Source: Paludibacter sp. | GTDB taxonomy: Bacteria > Bacteroidota > Bacteroidia > Bacteroidales > Paludibacteraceae | Assembly: GCA_024710005.1 (NCBI GenBank) | Contig: JANJVQ010000036.1 | Span: 338,838-402,837 of the forward strand | Direction of reading: 5' to 3' | Length of the DNA: 64,000 bases | Shown here: in pieces, positions 9,879-17,999 of the stretch | Numbering within the stretch: position 1 is the first letter of the stretch | How the letters are laid out: each line of letters begins with the position of its first letter | Program-made: the position numbers and the translations under genes | Notes under the pieces: model-generated | Database searches by the model: none | Seen by the model: the letters and a program-made list of their open reading frames with translations, nothing else | What the model was told of the DNA's origin: nothing

Positions 9879-11297
9879 ATGAACAGGTTTACGAAATTCT
9901 ATTTTCTCGGTATTGGTGGAATTGGCATGAGTGCCATCGCCCGGTATTATAAAATCCACGGTTTTGAGGTAGCCGGGTACGACCGTACCAGCACCACACT
10001 GACCAATGCCTTACAATCCGAAGGAATAGAAATTTCCTATGATGATAAGGATTCAGATATTCCGCCTAAGTTTCTGGATAAGAACAAAACTTTGGTGATT
10101 CTGACTCCTGCCATACCGCAGGACAACCCTCAGTTGGTTTACTTTCGTGAAAAAGAGTTTACTATCATGAAACGGGCCGAAGTACTCGGATACATTACCC
10201 GACAGAGTAAAGGTGTTTGTATCGCCGGTACACATGGGAAAACGACCACGTCGACGATTACAGCCCATTTGTTCCGCCAGTCGCAGGTGGATTGCAATGC
10301 TTTCCTGGGTGGAATCTCAAATAATTACAACACAAATTTACTGTTGTCGAAGGAAAGTAATTTTGTGGTAATCGAGGCGGATGAATACGATCGCTCTTTC
10401 CACCACCTGACGCCTTATATGGCTGTGATTACTTCTGCAGATGCAGATCACTTAGATATTTATAAGACCCATCAGGCGGTGAAGGAAAGTTTTGAGTATT
10501 TTGCATCGCTTGTACGTCCCGGAGGAACATTGATTGTAAGGAAAGGCCTGGATATTCATCCGACCTTGCAAAAGGGCGTGAAATTATATTCCTATTCCAT
10601 GGATGAAGGAGGTGATTTTCATGCGGCTAATATCCGCAGTATGCCGGGTGAGATTCGTTTTGACTTTGTAACGCCGACTGAAACCATCGCGGATGTCCGA
10701 CTGGGTGTTCCGGTGAAAATTAACGTGGAAAACAGCGTGGCTGCTATGGCGCTGGCCTGGTTGAGCGGAGTGACCTCAGAAGAGTTAAGAACAGGTTTGT
10801 CTTCTTTTTCAGGAGTTTACAGGCGCTTTAATATCGTGTGCCAAACTGCAGAAACGGTTTATATTGATGATTACGCGCACCACCCCAGCGAGTTGCACGC
10901 GGGCATTACGTCTATCCGGGAAATGTATCCCGAAAGAAAAATAACCGGGATTTTCCAGCCGCACCTGTATTCGCGTACAAAGGACTTCGCGGATGAATTT
11001 GCCCGGGTGCTTTCAACTTTGGATGAATTGATTTTGCTTGATATATATCCTGCACGTGAGTTACCCATTGAAGGGGTTAATCCGGAACTTATTCTGAATA
11101 AAATGACGCTGGATAAGAAACAATATTGTCCGAAAAGTGAACTAATCAGCTTGTTGGAGAAGAGAGATGATCTGGAAGTGTTGGTCACCTTTGGCGCGGG
11201 TGATATTGATGCCCTGGTGCCTGAAATCAGAAAAGTGATTAAACAAAAGAAAATAAATACCGGGGAGCCTTTGGAAGAACCGGCAGTAAGTATATGA
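9879..11297 (+). CDS. murC: UDP-N-acetylmuramate--L-alanine ligase MurC
   Basis: First Mur ligase of the pathway, adding L-Ala to UDP-MurNAc; 472 residues. FLGIGGIGMSAIA forms the N-terminal nucleotide fold, GTHGKTTT (about 117-124) the ATP loop, and EADEYDRSFHHL and DDYAHHPSEL are strongly conserved MurC motifs. Its stop overlaps the ftsQ start by 4 bp. The separate MurC, MurD and MurE genes here do not include murF, which commonly lies elsewhere in this phylum. Confidence 0.96.
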   Translation: MNRFTKFYFLGIGGIGMSAIARYYKIHGFEVAGYDRTSTTLTNALQSEGIEISYDDKDSDIPPKFLDKNKTLVILTPAIPQDNPQLVYFREKEFTIMKRAEVLGYITRQSKGVCIAGTHGKTTTSTITAHLFRQSQVDCNAFLGGISNNYNTNLLLSKESNFVVIEADEYDRSFHHLTPYMAVITSADADHLDIYKTHQAVKESFEYFASLVRPGGTLIVRKGLDIHPTLQKGVKLYSYSMDEGGDFHAANIRSMPGEIRFDFVTPTETIADVRLGVPVKINVENSVAAMALAWLSGVTSEELRTGLSSFSGVYRRFNIVCQTAETVYIDDYAHHPSELHAGITSIREMYPERKITGIFQPHLYSRTKDFADEFARVLSTLDELILLDIYPARELPIEGVNPELILNKMTLDKKQYCPKSELISLLEKRDDLEVLVTFGAGDIDALVPEIRKVIKQKKINTGEPLEEPAVSI

Positions 11298-12046
11298 AAC
11301 GAAAAGTAATCAGTTATATTCTTTTGATAACCGGTGTCGTAATCGTATTGGGATACCTTGTTTTCGCGCTAATCCGTTTTTCGGTGGATGAGAGCGATAT
11401 CAAATGCAAGAATCTGGTTATAAACGTAGATGGGAAGATTGAACTGATAAAATCCGGAGAGTTGAACGACATGTTGCGGGACAACGACCTGCATCCCATT
11501 GGTCAGTCACTGAACCGGTTACGGACAGAACAGATTGAACGTTTTCTGGAACAAAATCCCCTGGTGAAGCAGGCACTTTGTTATCATACTCCTGATGGTT
11601 GTGTCTTTGTAAACGTGTCGCTACGGGAACCCAGGTTTTTGGTTATGACCAACGAGAACTATTATGTGGATCAGCACAAGGAGATATTGCCGGTGCCTTT
11701 GCATGCAGTGGCTTATGTTCCTGTGGTTACAGGCAGGGTTACCCGGTCGATGGCTAAAGGTACCTTGTATGATTTTGTTGACTTTATCGGGAGGCACAGT
11801 TTCTGGAATGCACAGGTTTCTCAGATTCATGTCAGAGAGGATTTGAAAGTGGAATTAGTTCCCAGGGTTGGCAATACGGTGATTTTATTGGGAAGTCTGG
11901 ATGGTTACGAGGAAAAGCTGAGTCGTGTTTATCGCCTGTATAACCAGGGTTTCAAGGTGATGGGCTGGAACAGCTATGAAAAAATAGACTTACAATACGA
12001 CAACCAAATTGTTGGAATAAGAAATGAAAGGGACTCTGAAAATTAG
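11294..12046 (+). CDS. ftsQ: Cell division protein FtsQ
   Basis: Bitopic inner-membrane divisome protein of 250 residues, with a short basic cytoplasmic tail, a membrane helix (about residues 7-27) and a periplasmic domain. Similarity to proteobacterial FtsQ is low. The call rests on topology, the periplasmic region with LRTEQIERFLEQNPLVKQA and VSLREPRFLV, and the invariant position between murC and ftsA. It starts with a 4-bp overlap with murC. Confidence 0.85.
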   Translation: MKRKVISYILLITGVVIVLGYLVFALIRFSVDESDIKCKNLVINVDGKIELIKSGELNDMLRDNDLHPIGQSLNRLRTEQIERFLEQNPLVKQALCYHTPDGCVFVNVSLREPRFLVMTNENYYVDQHKEILPVPLHAVAYVPVVTGRVTRSMAKGTLYDFVDFIGRHSFWNAQVSQIHVREDLKVELVPRVGNTVILLGSLDGYEEKLSRVYRLYNQGFKVMGWNSYEKIDLQYDNQIVGIRNERDSEN

Positions 12047-12094
12047 ATTTTTTGAAGTCACGATGAGCATACGTTAAAGGATTTATTTAAGAGC

Positions 12095-13387
12095 ATGAAA
12101 GGAAAAGAGGATATAAACAGATTGGTGGCTTTTGATTTTGCCGGTACGGGAGTCAGGGCTATTGCCGCTGAGGTGAGAGAGGATTATGCCATAAAGATAG
12201 TGTCGGAAGAAATCAGAAAAGTGGATGAGATAAAGAATGGCATCATCGGACATCCTTCCGGAACGGCTTTCAACGTGGTTGCATTACTGAAGGAGTTACA
12301 AAACAGTGCCGGCTTGCGTGAACCCATCAAGAAGTTTTCCACTGCATTTGGCGGGAAAAGCATGAAAATCGTACATGCTTCGGTTCGTCGTAAGCTAAAT
12401 AAGTCCAAAGAGATTACCACAGATATCATCGATTCGATGGCCCTGGAATGTGAAAAATCGTATCAGGCGCAGGATATGTTGGTTTACGACACCATTCCTG
12501 TCTTGTACGAGGTTGATGGTGTGGAGATGGAAAAGCCGGAAGGTCAACGGGGAACTTACATCATTGGAAACTATCATTTGGTGGTTGGCAGTGCTCAGAT
12601 GAAGGTGCAACTGCATAAATGTTTAGAAAGAATCTACAACTGTCATGTTGAGCACATCCCGCTGGCTGCAGAGGCTTTTGCCATCGCGGTTACAGAGGAG
12701 GAAGACAGGCAGGCCGGTTGTGCGGTTATCAATATGGGTGATTCTTCTACAACACTTGCCATCTACCGGAATGAAATCCTGCAATATCTCATGGTGGTTC
12801 CGCTTGGAGGGAGGAATATCACGAAGGATATTGAAGAAATTGGTATAACTGAAGCCTATGCTGAGAAGTTAAAATGCAAAAAGGGGGTTGCCATGGAAAA
12901 GGCAGTCGGCGCTCCTGTGAATATCAGGGTGCCGGCAAAAAATCCGGCAGAACCACCGGTTGTAATTACGACTACTTTTCTGGCTATGATTATAGAGTCC
13001 AGGCTGGACGAGATTTTTCAACCGATATTCAAAATCCTGAATCAGTATGAAGATCAGATTCCTAATGGCGTGATTATTTCGGGTGGAGGTGCTAAATTAG
13101 CAGAAGTAAGGGATTATGTTGAGGAGAAATCCGGAATCCAAACACGTTATGGTGATCATTCGGGTTGGCTGACTCCTGACACACCCGGAAAATTTATGGA
13201 TTTGTCGTATGCACAGGTGGTTGGTACCATCATTCTGACACATGACTACAGGTTGGAACATAAAGAAGTGATTGAGAAAACCGAAGTAGAAAAGAAACCA
13301 AAACGTAAATCCATAACAGACAAAATTACACAGGGTATTATCCGTTTTTTTGAGGAAGATACCGAGATGGAGGTGAAAAAGGAGTAG
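12095..13387 (+). CDS. ftsA: Cell division protein FtsA
   Basis: Actin-fold ATPase that tethers FtsZ to the membrane; 430 residues. The nucleotide-binding segments VAFDFAGTGVRAIAAEV, AVINMGDSSTTLAIY and GVIISGGGAKLAEV are visible. The C-terminus ends in a basic linker followed by an amphipathic helix (SITDKITQGIIRFFEED), the expected membrane-targeting element. It lies upstream of ftsZ, but an unusually long 184-bp repeat-bearing gap separates the two. Confidence 0.94.
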   Translation: MKGKEDINRLVAFDFAGTGVRAIAAEVREDYAIKIVSEEIRKVDEIKNGIIGHPSGTAFNVVALLKELQNSAGLREPIKKFSTAFGGKSMKIVHASVRRKLNKSKEITTDIIDSMALECEKSYQAQDMLVYDTIPVLYEVDGVEMEKPEGQRGTYIIGNYHLVVGSAQMKVQLHKCLERIYNCHVEHIPLAAEAFAIAVTEEEDRQAGCAVINMGDSSTTLAIYRNEILQYLMVVPLGGRNITKDIEEIGITEAYAEKLKCKKGVAMEKAVGAPVNIRVPAKNPAEPPVVITTTFLAMIIESRLDEIFQPIFKILNQYEDQIPNGVIISGGGAKLAEVRDYVEEKSGIQTRYGDHSGWLTPDTPGKFMDLSYAQVVGTIILTHDYRLEHKEVIEKTEVEKKPKRKSITDKITQGIIRFFEEDTEMEVKKE

Positions 13388-13530
13388 GGGCGCAATGCTT
13401 GCGCCCAATAGTGGTTAGTGGTTAGTGGTCAGTGGATAGTTAATTAGCTTATATGTAACTTATATGACTTATATGGTTTAATAAATTAAAATTTTCTTTT
13501 TGTTTCCTTAGTCATCCTTTTGTGACTCAA
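13386..13530 (+). repeat. Repeat cluster between ftsA and ftsZ
   Basis: Three units lie in this gap. The first is a hairpin with arms GGGCGCAA/TTGCGCCC (13389-13407), whose counterpart GCGCAAGCATTGCGCCCC appears at 59533-59550 in inverse orientation. The second is a GTTAGTGG stutter. The third is a CTTATATGTAACTTATATGA element (from about 13449) followed by TTTCCTTAGTCATCCTTTTG, which recurs at 17071 and 22346. Transcription of ftsZ must either cross this or start after it. No clear TAnnTTTG box was found. Confidence 0.6.
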
Positions 13531-13571
13531 ATTCTTAAATTGTAAATAATAAAATCGTAAATATATATAAT

Positions 13572-14870
13572 ATGGAAGATATTTTGCCATTAGTAGATTT
13601 ACCCATGATTGACCCTGCGATTATCAAGGTAATTGGTGTCGGCGGTGGAGGTGGAAATGCCGTAAATCACATGTATAACCAGGGTTTCAGGGATGTGTCG
13701 TTTGTGGTATGTAATACCGACAATCAGGCATTGCAGAATTCGCCTGTTCCGCTGAAAATACAACTCGGTGTAGGCTTAGGTGCTGGTGGAAACCCTGAAG
13801 TGGCACGACAGGCTGCGGAAGATTCCATTGATCGCATCAAAAGTGTATTAAAAGACAATACCAAAATGGTTTTCATTACTGCTGGTATGGGTGGTGGAAC
13901 CGGGACCGGAGCTTCTCCTGTGGTGGCACAGGCAGCACATGAATTGGGTATTCTCACAGTTGGCATCGTAACTATCCCATTTGCATTTGAAGGCAGTATG
14001 AAGATACGCCAGGCGCTCGAAGGCGTTGCAGCCTTAAGTGAGCACGTGGACGCCTTGCTGGTTATCAACAATGAAAAGTTACGTGAGATTTTTGCCGACC
14101 TGGAGTTGTCGAACGCTTTTGCCAAAGCCGACGATGTGCTGACCAACGCAGCCAGGGGCATTGCAGAGATTATCACGGTTCCGGGTTATATCAACACCGA
14201 CTTCGCGGATGTTTACACCATCCTGAGCAAAGGTAATGTGGCCATCATGAATACAGGCTATGCTTCCGGAGAAAAGCGTATTACCAAAGCGATACAGGAT
14301 GCCCTGAATTCTCCGTTGTTAAATACCAACGATGTTAGCGGTGCAAGCAAAGTGTTGCTCAACTTGTACTGTTCAAGTGCACAGGAATATCAGATTAAAA
14401 TGGAGGAAGTCAAAGAAATCAATGAATTCATGGCTTCCATTGGAGAAGATATTCAGGTGATCTGGGGTGCTGCTTTCGATGACAGTCTGGGTGAGAATGT
14501 AAAGATTACCCTGATTGCAACCGGTTATGATGTGTCTGATATCCCGGGTATGCCGGCATCAGCTAAGAAAAAGATTCGTCAACAGGCAGCATTGAAAACG
14601 GTAACTTTCGATGGTGACAATGAAATTACGGAAGAACCGGAAGCCGAGCAAAGTGTTGAGCCTGCTCGCCCCGATATCGAGAAATCCATACAAACTTATT
14701 ATTCTTCATCTATAGATAAAAGTAAGCCTGTACAAGCAGAACTGCCGATTGAGATTGATGAGGAAATCGAGACGATATCACTTGATTTGGAAGACCTGGA
14801 TGATGAGGAAGTTCTCGAAAAATCCGAGAACATTCCTGCATGGAAAAGGATGAAGAATAAACTTTTTTAA
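13572..14870 (+). CDS. ftsZ: Cell division GTPase FtsZ
   Basis: Tubulin-like GTPase that forms the cytokinetic ring; 432 residues. GVGGGGGNAVNHM begins the GTPase domain, the tubulin signature GGGTGTG is at residues 107-113, and the T7 loop NTDFAD is near 208-213. An acidic linker (roughly 340-415) leads to a conserved C-terminal peptide with IPAWKRMKNKLF, the likely FtsA-binding tail. It is the last gene of the cluster and converges on the zinc peptidase gene with a 6-bp gap. Confidence 0.97.
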   Translation: MEDILPLVDLPMIDPAIIKVIGVGGGGGNAVNHMYNQGFRDVSFVVCNTDNQALQNSPVPLKIQLGVGLGAGGNPEVARQAAEDSIDRIKSVLKDNTKMVFITAGMGGGTGTGASPVVAQAAHELGILTVGIVTIPFAFEGSMKIRQALEGVAALSEHVDALLVINNEKLREIFADLELSNAFAKADDVLTNAARGIAEIITVPGYINTDFADVYTILSKGNVAIMNTGYASGEKRITKAIQDALNSPLLNTNDVSGASKVLLNLYCSSAQEYQIKMEEVKEINEFMASIGEDIQVIWGAAFDDSLGENVKITLIATGYDVSDIPGMPASAKKKIRQQAALKTVTFDGDNEITEEPEAEQSVEPARPDIEKSIQTYYSSSIDKSKPVQAELPIEIDEEIETISLDLEDLDDEEVLEKSENIPAWKRMKNKLF

Positions 14871-14876
14871 ATCAGA

Positions 14877-15548
14877 TTAGTCTCTTCTTCCCATGAATAT
14901 CATCACATAATAAAGCAGTGTAGCCAAAGAGCCCAACGCGGCTACCACATAAGTATAAGCAGCAGTCTTTAAAGCATCTTTTGCCGGCTCATGAGTTGAA
15001 TAATTCGTGATGCCGGCATTGCTTAACCAGGCAAGTGCACGCTGACTGGCATTAATCTCCACCGGCAAGGTGACGAAACTGAAAAGGGTGGTTGTGGCAA
15101 ATAAAATGATACCAATCAGCAAGAGTTGCGGGAAGGATTCCATAAAAACGATCCCGGCAAGCAATACCCATTGTACCCAGTTGGAGGCAAAACTAACCAC
15201 AGGGACTAATCTTGAACGCATTTGCAGAGGCGCATAAGCCGTGGCGTGCTGTACGGCGTGGCCGCATTCATGTGCTGCTACAGCGGCTGCTGCCACACTG
15301 GCTGAATGATAAACTTCTTCACTCAGATTCACTGTTTTGTTCAGTGGGTTGTAATGGTCGGTCAACTGACCGGGCGTACAAGTGACTTTCACATCAGTCA
15401 ACCCGTTTTCCTGCAGCATTTTGTACGCAATGTCCCTACCGGTTAACCCTACCGGAATCTTCGAGTATTTCTTAAACTTCGATTTCAGACTGCTTTGAAT
15501 TAAGAAACTCACTAAAGCAGTTACACCAAAAATAATCCAAATAATCAT
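14877..15548 (-). CDS. Membrane zinc metallopeptidase, YugP type (Zn_peptidase_2)
   Basis: Protein of 223 residues with an N-terminal membrane helix and two or three further hydrophobic segments. The zinc-binding HExxH motif is seen as HECGH at residues 93-97, within AAVAAHECGHAVQHA. The family is a neutral zinc peptidase of unknown physiological substrate. The active-site motif is intact. The gene is monocistronic on the - strand, converging on ftsZ. Confidence 0.9.
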   Translation of the reverse strand: MIIWIIFGVTALVSFLIQSSLKSKFKKYSKIPVGLTGRDIAYKMLQENGLTDVKVTCTPGQLTDHYNPLNKTVNLSEEVYHSASVAAAAVAAHECGHAVQHATAYAPLQMRSRLVPVVSFASNWVQWVLLAGIVFMESFPQLLLIGIILFATTTLFSFVTLPVEINASQRALAWLSNAGITNYSTHEPAKDALKTAAYTYVVAALGSLATLLYYVMIFMGRRD

Positions 15549-15569
15549 ATTGTTTTAATTTTAATTTTT

Positions 15570-15655
15570 AAACCTTTAAACCATATAAGTTTTGTCGCAA
15601 ATAATTTTCCGTTCTCTGCTTTTCGCTATTCACTATTCGTTATTCGCTCTCTGTT
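15570..15655 (-). repeat. Intergenic repeats between the zinc peptidase gene and queA
   Basis: This contains AACCATATAAGTTTTG (part of the CTTATATG family, inverted) and CTGCTTTTCGCTATTCACTA, an inverted relative of the GCGAATAG words at 4607 and 7424. No gene is seen. Confidence 0.55.
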
Positions 15656-15693
15656 AATTTCAATTTCCCTGCCAACGCAGAACCTGTCAGTTT

Positions 15694-16920
15694 TCATTTT
15701 AACAACAACGAACTATCCCCATAGCTCAAAAAACGGAAGTCATGCGAAAGGGCGTAATCGTATATCTTTTTCCAATTTTCGCCTGTGAATGCGGAAACCA
15801 GCAATAGTAAAGTGCTTCTGGGCTGATGGAAATTGGTAAACATACCCCGGATTACCCTGAAAACATAGCCCGGATGGATGATGATTCGGGTCTGGGCATG
15901 TAAAACGGTCAATTGATGATTATTAAGATAATTTAAGATAGCCCGTAAAGCCATTTCGGTCGAAATGTCAGTTTTTTGCTGATAAGGCTCCCATTGCTCC
16001 ACCCGGATCAATTTGTCAGGTGTAACTTTGTCATGGAGTATTTGTACCCCGATGTAATATAAGCTTTCTAACGTCCTGACTGATGTTGTTCCTACAGCGA
16101 TTACATTCCCATCGTGTTGAAGCAGCTTCTCAATTGTCTCTTTTCTTACTGATATCACCTCGGCATGCATTTCATGATCAGCGATGTCTGCTGCTTTTAC
16201 CGGTTGGAAAGTCCCTGCACCCACATGCAAAGTCAGTTCATCGGTTTGGATGTTCTTTTGTTTCAAACTGTCAAGCACCTGCTCTGTGAAATGGAGTCCG
16301 GCTGTTGGAGCAGCCACGGAGCCTTTTATTTTGGAGTAAATCGTTTGGTAGGTCGTTTTGTCGCTTTCCTCCGTTTTCCGGTGCAGGTAGGGTGGAATTG
16401 GTAACTCGCCCACGTTATCCAGTATCTCAGCAAAACTGATGTGTGTATTGTCCCATTCGAACCGGATTTGGTGAGTATTACCGGTGGACTTAATCAGAGA
16501 AGCGGTTATTTGAAGGCTTTCTCCGTTGATACTGATATTTCTTGCTAAGTTACCCTGCTTCCACTTTTTCAGGTTACCGACCATGCATTTCCATGTGCAG
16601 CCCTCCGTTGAACTTAACGATAAAGCATAATCGGAGGGAGCGAGAGGCTCCAGGCAGAATATTTCAATTTGTGCTCCCGTTGATTTCTGAAACAACAACC
16701 GGGCATGGATCACCTTCGTGTTGTTGTACACCAGTAAAACGTTTTCAGGCAGGTGACTCACCGCGTTCAAAAAAATATCTTCGCTGATTTGACCATCCCG
16801 GTAAACGAGTAATTTCGATTGGTCCCGCTCTTTCAACGGATATTTGGCAATGCGTTCATCCGGCAATGCGTAATCGTAATCATCTATCAGAATGGGGTTG
16901 CTGTTAAAATCTTTGTTCAC
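15694..16920 (-). CDS. queA: S-adenosylmethionine:tRNA ribosyltransferase-isomerase QueA
   Basis: Transfers and isomerises the ribosyl part of S-adenosylmethionine onto preQ1-tRNA, giving epoxyqueuosine in the tRNA wobble position. Family marks are YDYALPDERIAKYPLKERDQSKLLVY near the start, VAAPTAGLHFT, HVGAGTFQPV and NFHQPRSTLLLLVSAF. The frame is open up to ATG 17007, but the extra ~29 residues are unlike QueA and contain a promoter-like TACTTTTG. I therefore place the start at GTG 16920, giving 408 residues. The start choice is inference; the identity is firm. Confidence 0.9.
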   Translation of the reverse strand: MNKDFNSNPILIDDYDYALPDERIAKYPLKERDQSKLLVYRDGQISEDIFLNAVSHLPENVLLVYNNTKVIHARLLFQKSTGAQIEIFCLEPLAPSDYALSLSSTEGCTWKCMVGNLKKWKQGNLARNISINGESLQITASLIKSTGNTHQIRFEWDNTHISFAEILDNVGELPIPPYLHRKTEESDKTTYQTIYSKIKGSVAAPTAGLHFTEQVLDSLKQKNIQTDELTLHVGAGTFQPVKAADIADHEMHAEVISVRKETIEKLLQHDGNVIAVGTTSVRTLESLYYIGVQILHDKVTPDKLIRVEQWEPYQQKTDISTEMALRAILNYLNNHQLTVLHAQTRIIIHPGYVFRVIRGMFTNFHQPRSTLLLLVSAFTGENWKKIYDYALSHDFRFLSYGDSSLLLK

Positions 16921-16949
16921 GGGAATCAGTAAAATGTTGTATTTTTGTG

Positions 16950-16957
16950 CAAAAGTA
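16950..16957 (-). promoter_or_regulatory. Bacteroidetes -7 box TACTTTTG upstream of queA
   Basis: On the - strand TACTTTTG matches the TAnnTTTG -7 consensus exactly and lies about 30 bp before the GTG chosen as the queA start. A TTTTG about 22 bp further upstream could serve as the -33 element. It would put the transcript start downstream of ATG 17007. Confidence 0.5.
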
Positions 16958-17070
16958 ATAAAATTAACCGCAAAAGGCACAAAAGAATTCAATCGAATAT
17001 TAACCATTTACTCATTTACGATTTACAATTATAAGATGAACTCCACAGACATTTAATGTCAAAAGTTTGA

Positions 17071-17165
17071 ATGCTTATATGTAACTTATATGCCTTATAT
17101 GGTTTAAAAAAATCTTTTGTGTTTCCTTAGTCACCTTTTGTGCCTTTTGTGGTTTAATAAGATTC
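17071..17165 (+). repeat. CTTATATG / TTTTGTGCC intergenic repeat upstream of higB
   Basis: The element runs from GCTTATATGTAACTTATATG through TTTCCTTAGTCACC to CCTTTTGTGGTTTAATA. A near-identical copy is at 22346-22440 and a partial one at 13449-13530. It fills most of the 350-bp queA-higB gap. Nothing else was found there apart from the promoters of the two flanking genes. Confidence 0.65.
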
Positions 17166-17225
17166 TCAACTTTCGCGAGTCGAGTTAGAAATTATCTGTT
17201 TAGTGGATTAAAAAATTGAAATTAA

Positions 17226-17256
17226 TTCCCAAATCGGGAACTTTGTATTATCTTTG
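17226..17256 (+). promoter_or_regulatory. higBA promoter with operator-like inverted repeat
   Basis: TATCTTTG (17249-17256) fits the TAnnTTTG -7 consensus 14 bp before the higB ATG. Just upstream is the inverted repeat TTCCC-AAATC-GGGAA (17226-17240), covering the region where the -33 contact would lie. This is the usual place for autorepression by the HigA antitoxin. The binding itself is inference. Confidence 0.55.
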
Positions 17257-17270
17257 CAAACCAATTAACT

Positions 17271-17567
17271 ATGGAAAGAATTTTTTCTAAAGGAACCTTA
17301 CGGCAATTTTGGGAGAAACACCCTGAAACAGAGCAGTATCTTAAAACCTGGCACGAAACTGCAATGAAATCAGATTGGAAATCTCCGAACGATGTGAAGA
17401 ATACCTATGCAAATGCGAGTATTCTTAAGAACCAGCGTGTGGTCTTTAACATCAAAGGAAATGCATACCGGTTGATTGTTAAATTCAATTTTGAGAAACA
17501 ATGGATGTTTGTTAGATTCATAGGTACACATCAGGAATATGACAAGATTAACGCAAATACAATTTAA
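17271..17567 (+). CDS. higB: HigB-type mRNA interferase toxin
   Basis: Small basic protein of 98 residues of the HigB_toxin branch of the RelE superfamily, which cleaves mRNA on the ribosome. The family pattern is seen in LRQFWEKHPETEQYLKTWHE, SWKSPNDVKNTYANASIL-like spacing, RVVFNIKGNAYRLIVKFNF and the C-terminal FIGTHQEYDKI. It precedes its antitoxin by 2 bp, the reversed toxin-first order typical of hig loci. The sequence looks intact. Confidence 0.9.
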   Translation: MERIFSKGTLRQFWEKHPETEQYLKTWHETAMKSDWKSPNDVKNTYANASILKNQRVVFNIKGNAYRLIVKFNFEKQWMFVRFIGTHQEYDKINANTI

Positions 17568-17569
17568 AT

Positions 17570-17938
17570 ATGGAATTCAGATTAATTAAATCAGAAAAAG
17601 ACTATCAAGAGGCATTGAGAGAGCTTGATAAGTATTTTGATGCTCCCGTTGATTCGAAAGAAAGTGATTATGCTGATGTCCTCGCGTTATTAATTGATGA
17701 ATATGAAAGAGTTCATTATCCTATTGAAGCACCAGATCCGATAGAAGCCATTAAAATCAGAATGGAAGAAATGCAATTAAAACAAAAAGATCTGGCTCCG
17801 GCAATAGGAGGAAAAAACAGGGTTTCGGAAGTGTTAAACAAAAAAAGAAAACTTACACTGGAGATGATTCGTCAGCTAACCGTTAAACTAAAAATCTCAC
17901 CGGATATTTTAATTAAAGATTATCAGTTAATTCAATAA
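17570..17938 (+). CDS. higA: HigA-type antitoxin with helix-turn-helix domain
   Basis: Protein of 122 residues. The N-terminal half (LIKSEKDYQEALRELDKYF) resembles the toxin-binding part of HigA proteins, and the C-terminal half (from about residue 62) is an XRE-type helix-turn-helix: IKIRMEEMQLKQKDLAPAIG, then NRVSEVLNKKRKLTLEMI. It is expected to bind and inhibit HigB and to repress the operon through the inverted repeat at 17226-17240. It is translationally adjacent to higB. Confidence 0.88.
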   Translation: MEFRLIKSEKDYQEALRELDKYFDAPVDSKESDYADVLALLIDEYERVHYPIEAPDPIEAIKIRMEEMQLKQKDLAPAIGGKNRVSEVLNKKRKLTLEMIRQLTVKLKISPDILIKDYQLIQ

Positions 17939-17950
17939 AATAAACATCTC

Positions 17951-17983
17951 AGACCTGTCAGGTTTTATAAACCTGACAGGTCT
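17951..17983. repeat. Perfect palindrome with arms AGACCTGTCAGGTTT / AAACCTGACAGGTCT
   Basis: This element has 15-bp perfect arms (17951-17965 and 17969-17983) with a 3-base loop. Each arm itself contains the odd palindrome ACCTG-T-CAGGT, so the element is nested. It sits 12 bp after the higA stop and 17 bp before the next ATG. It lacks a U-tract, so it looks like a dispersed palindromic repeat that may act as a transcript end or stabiliser. Confidence 0.75.
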
Positions 17984-17999
17984 TGAAAACAAAAACAAC

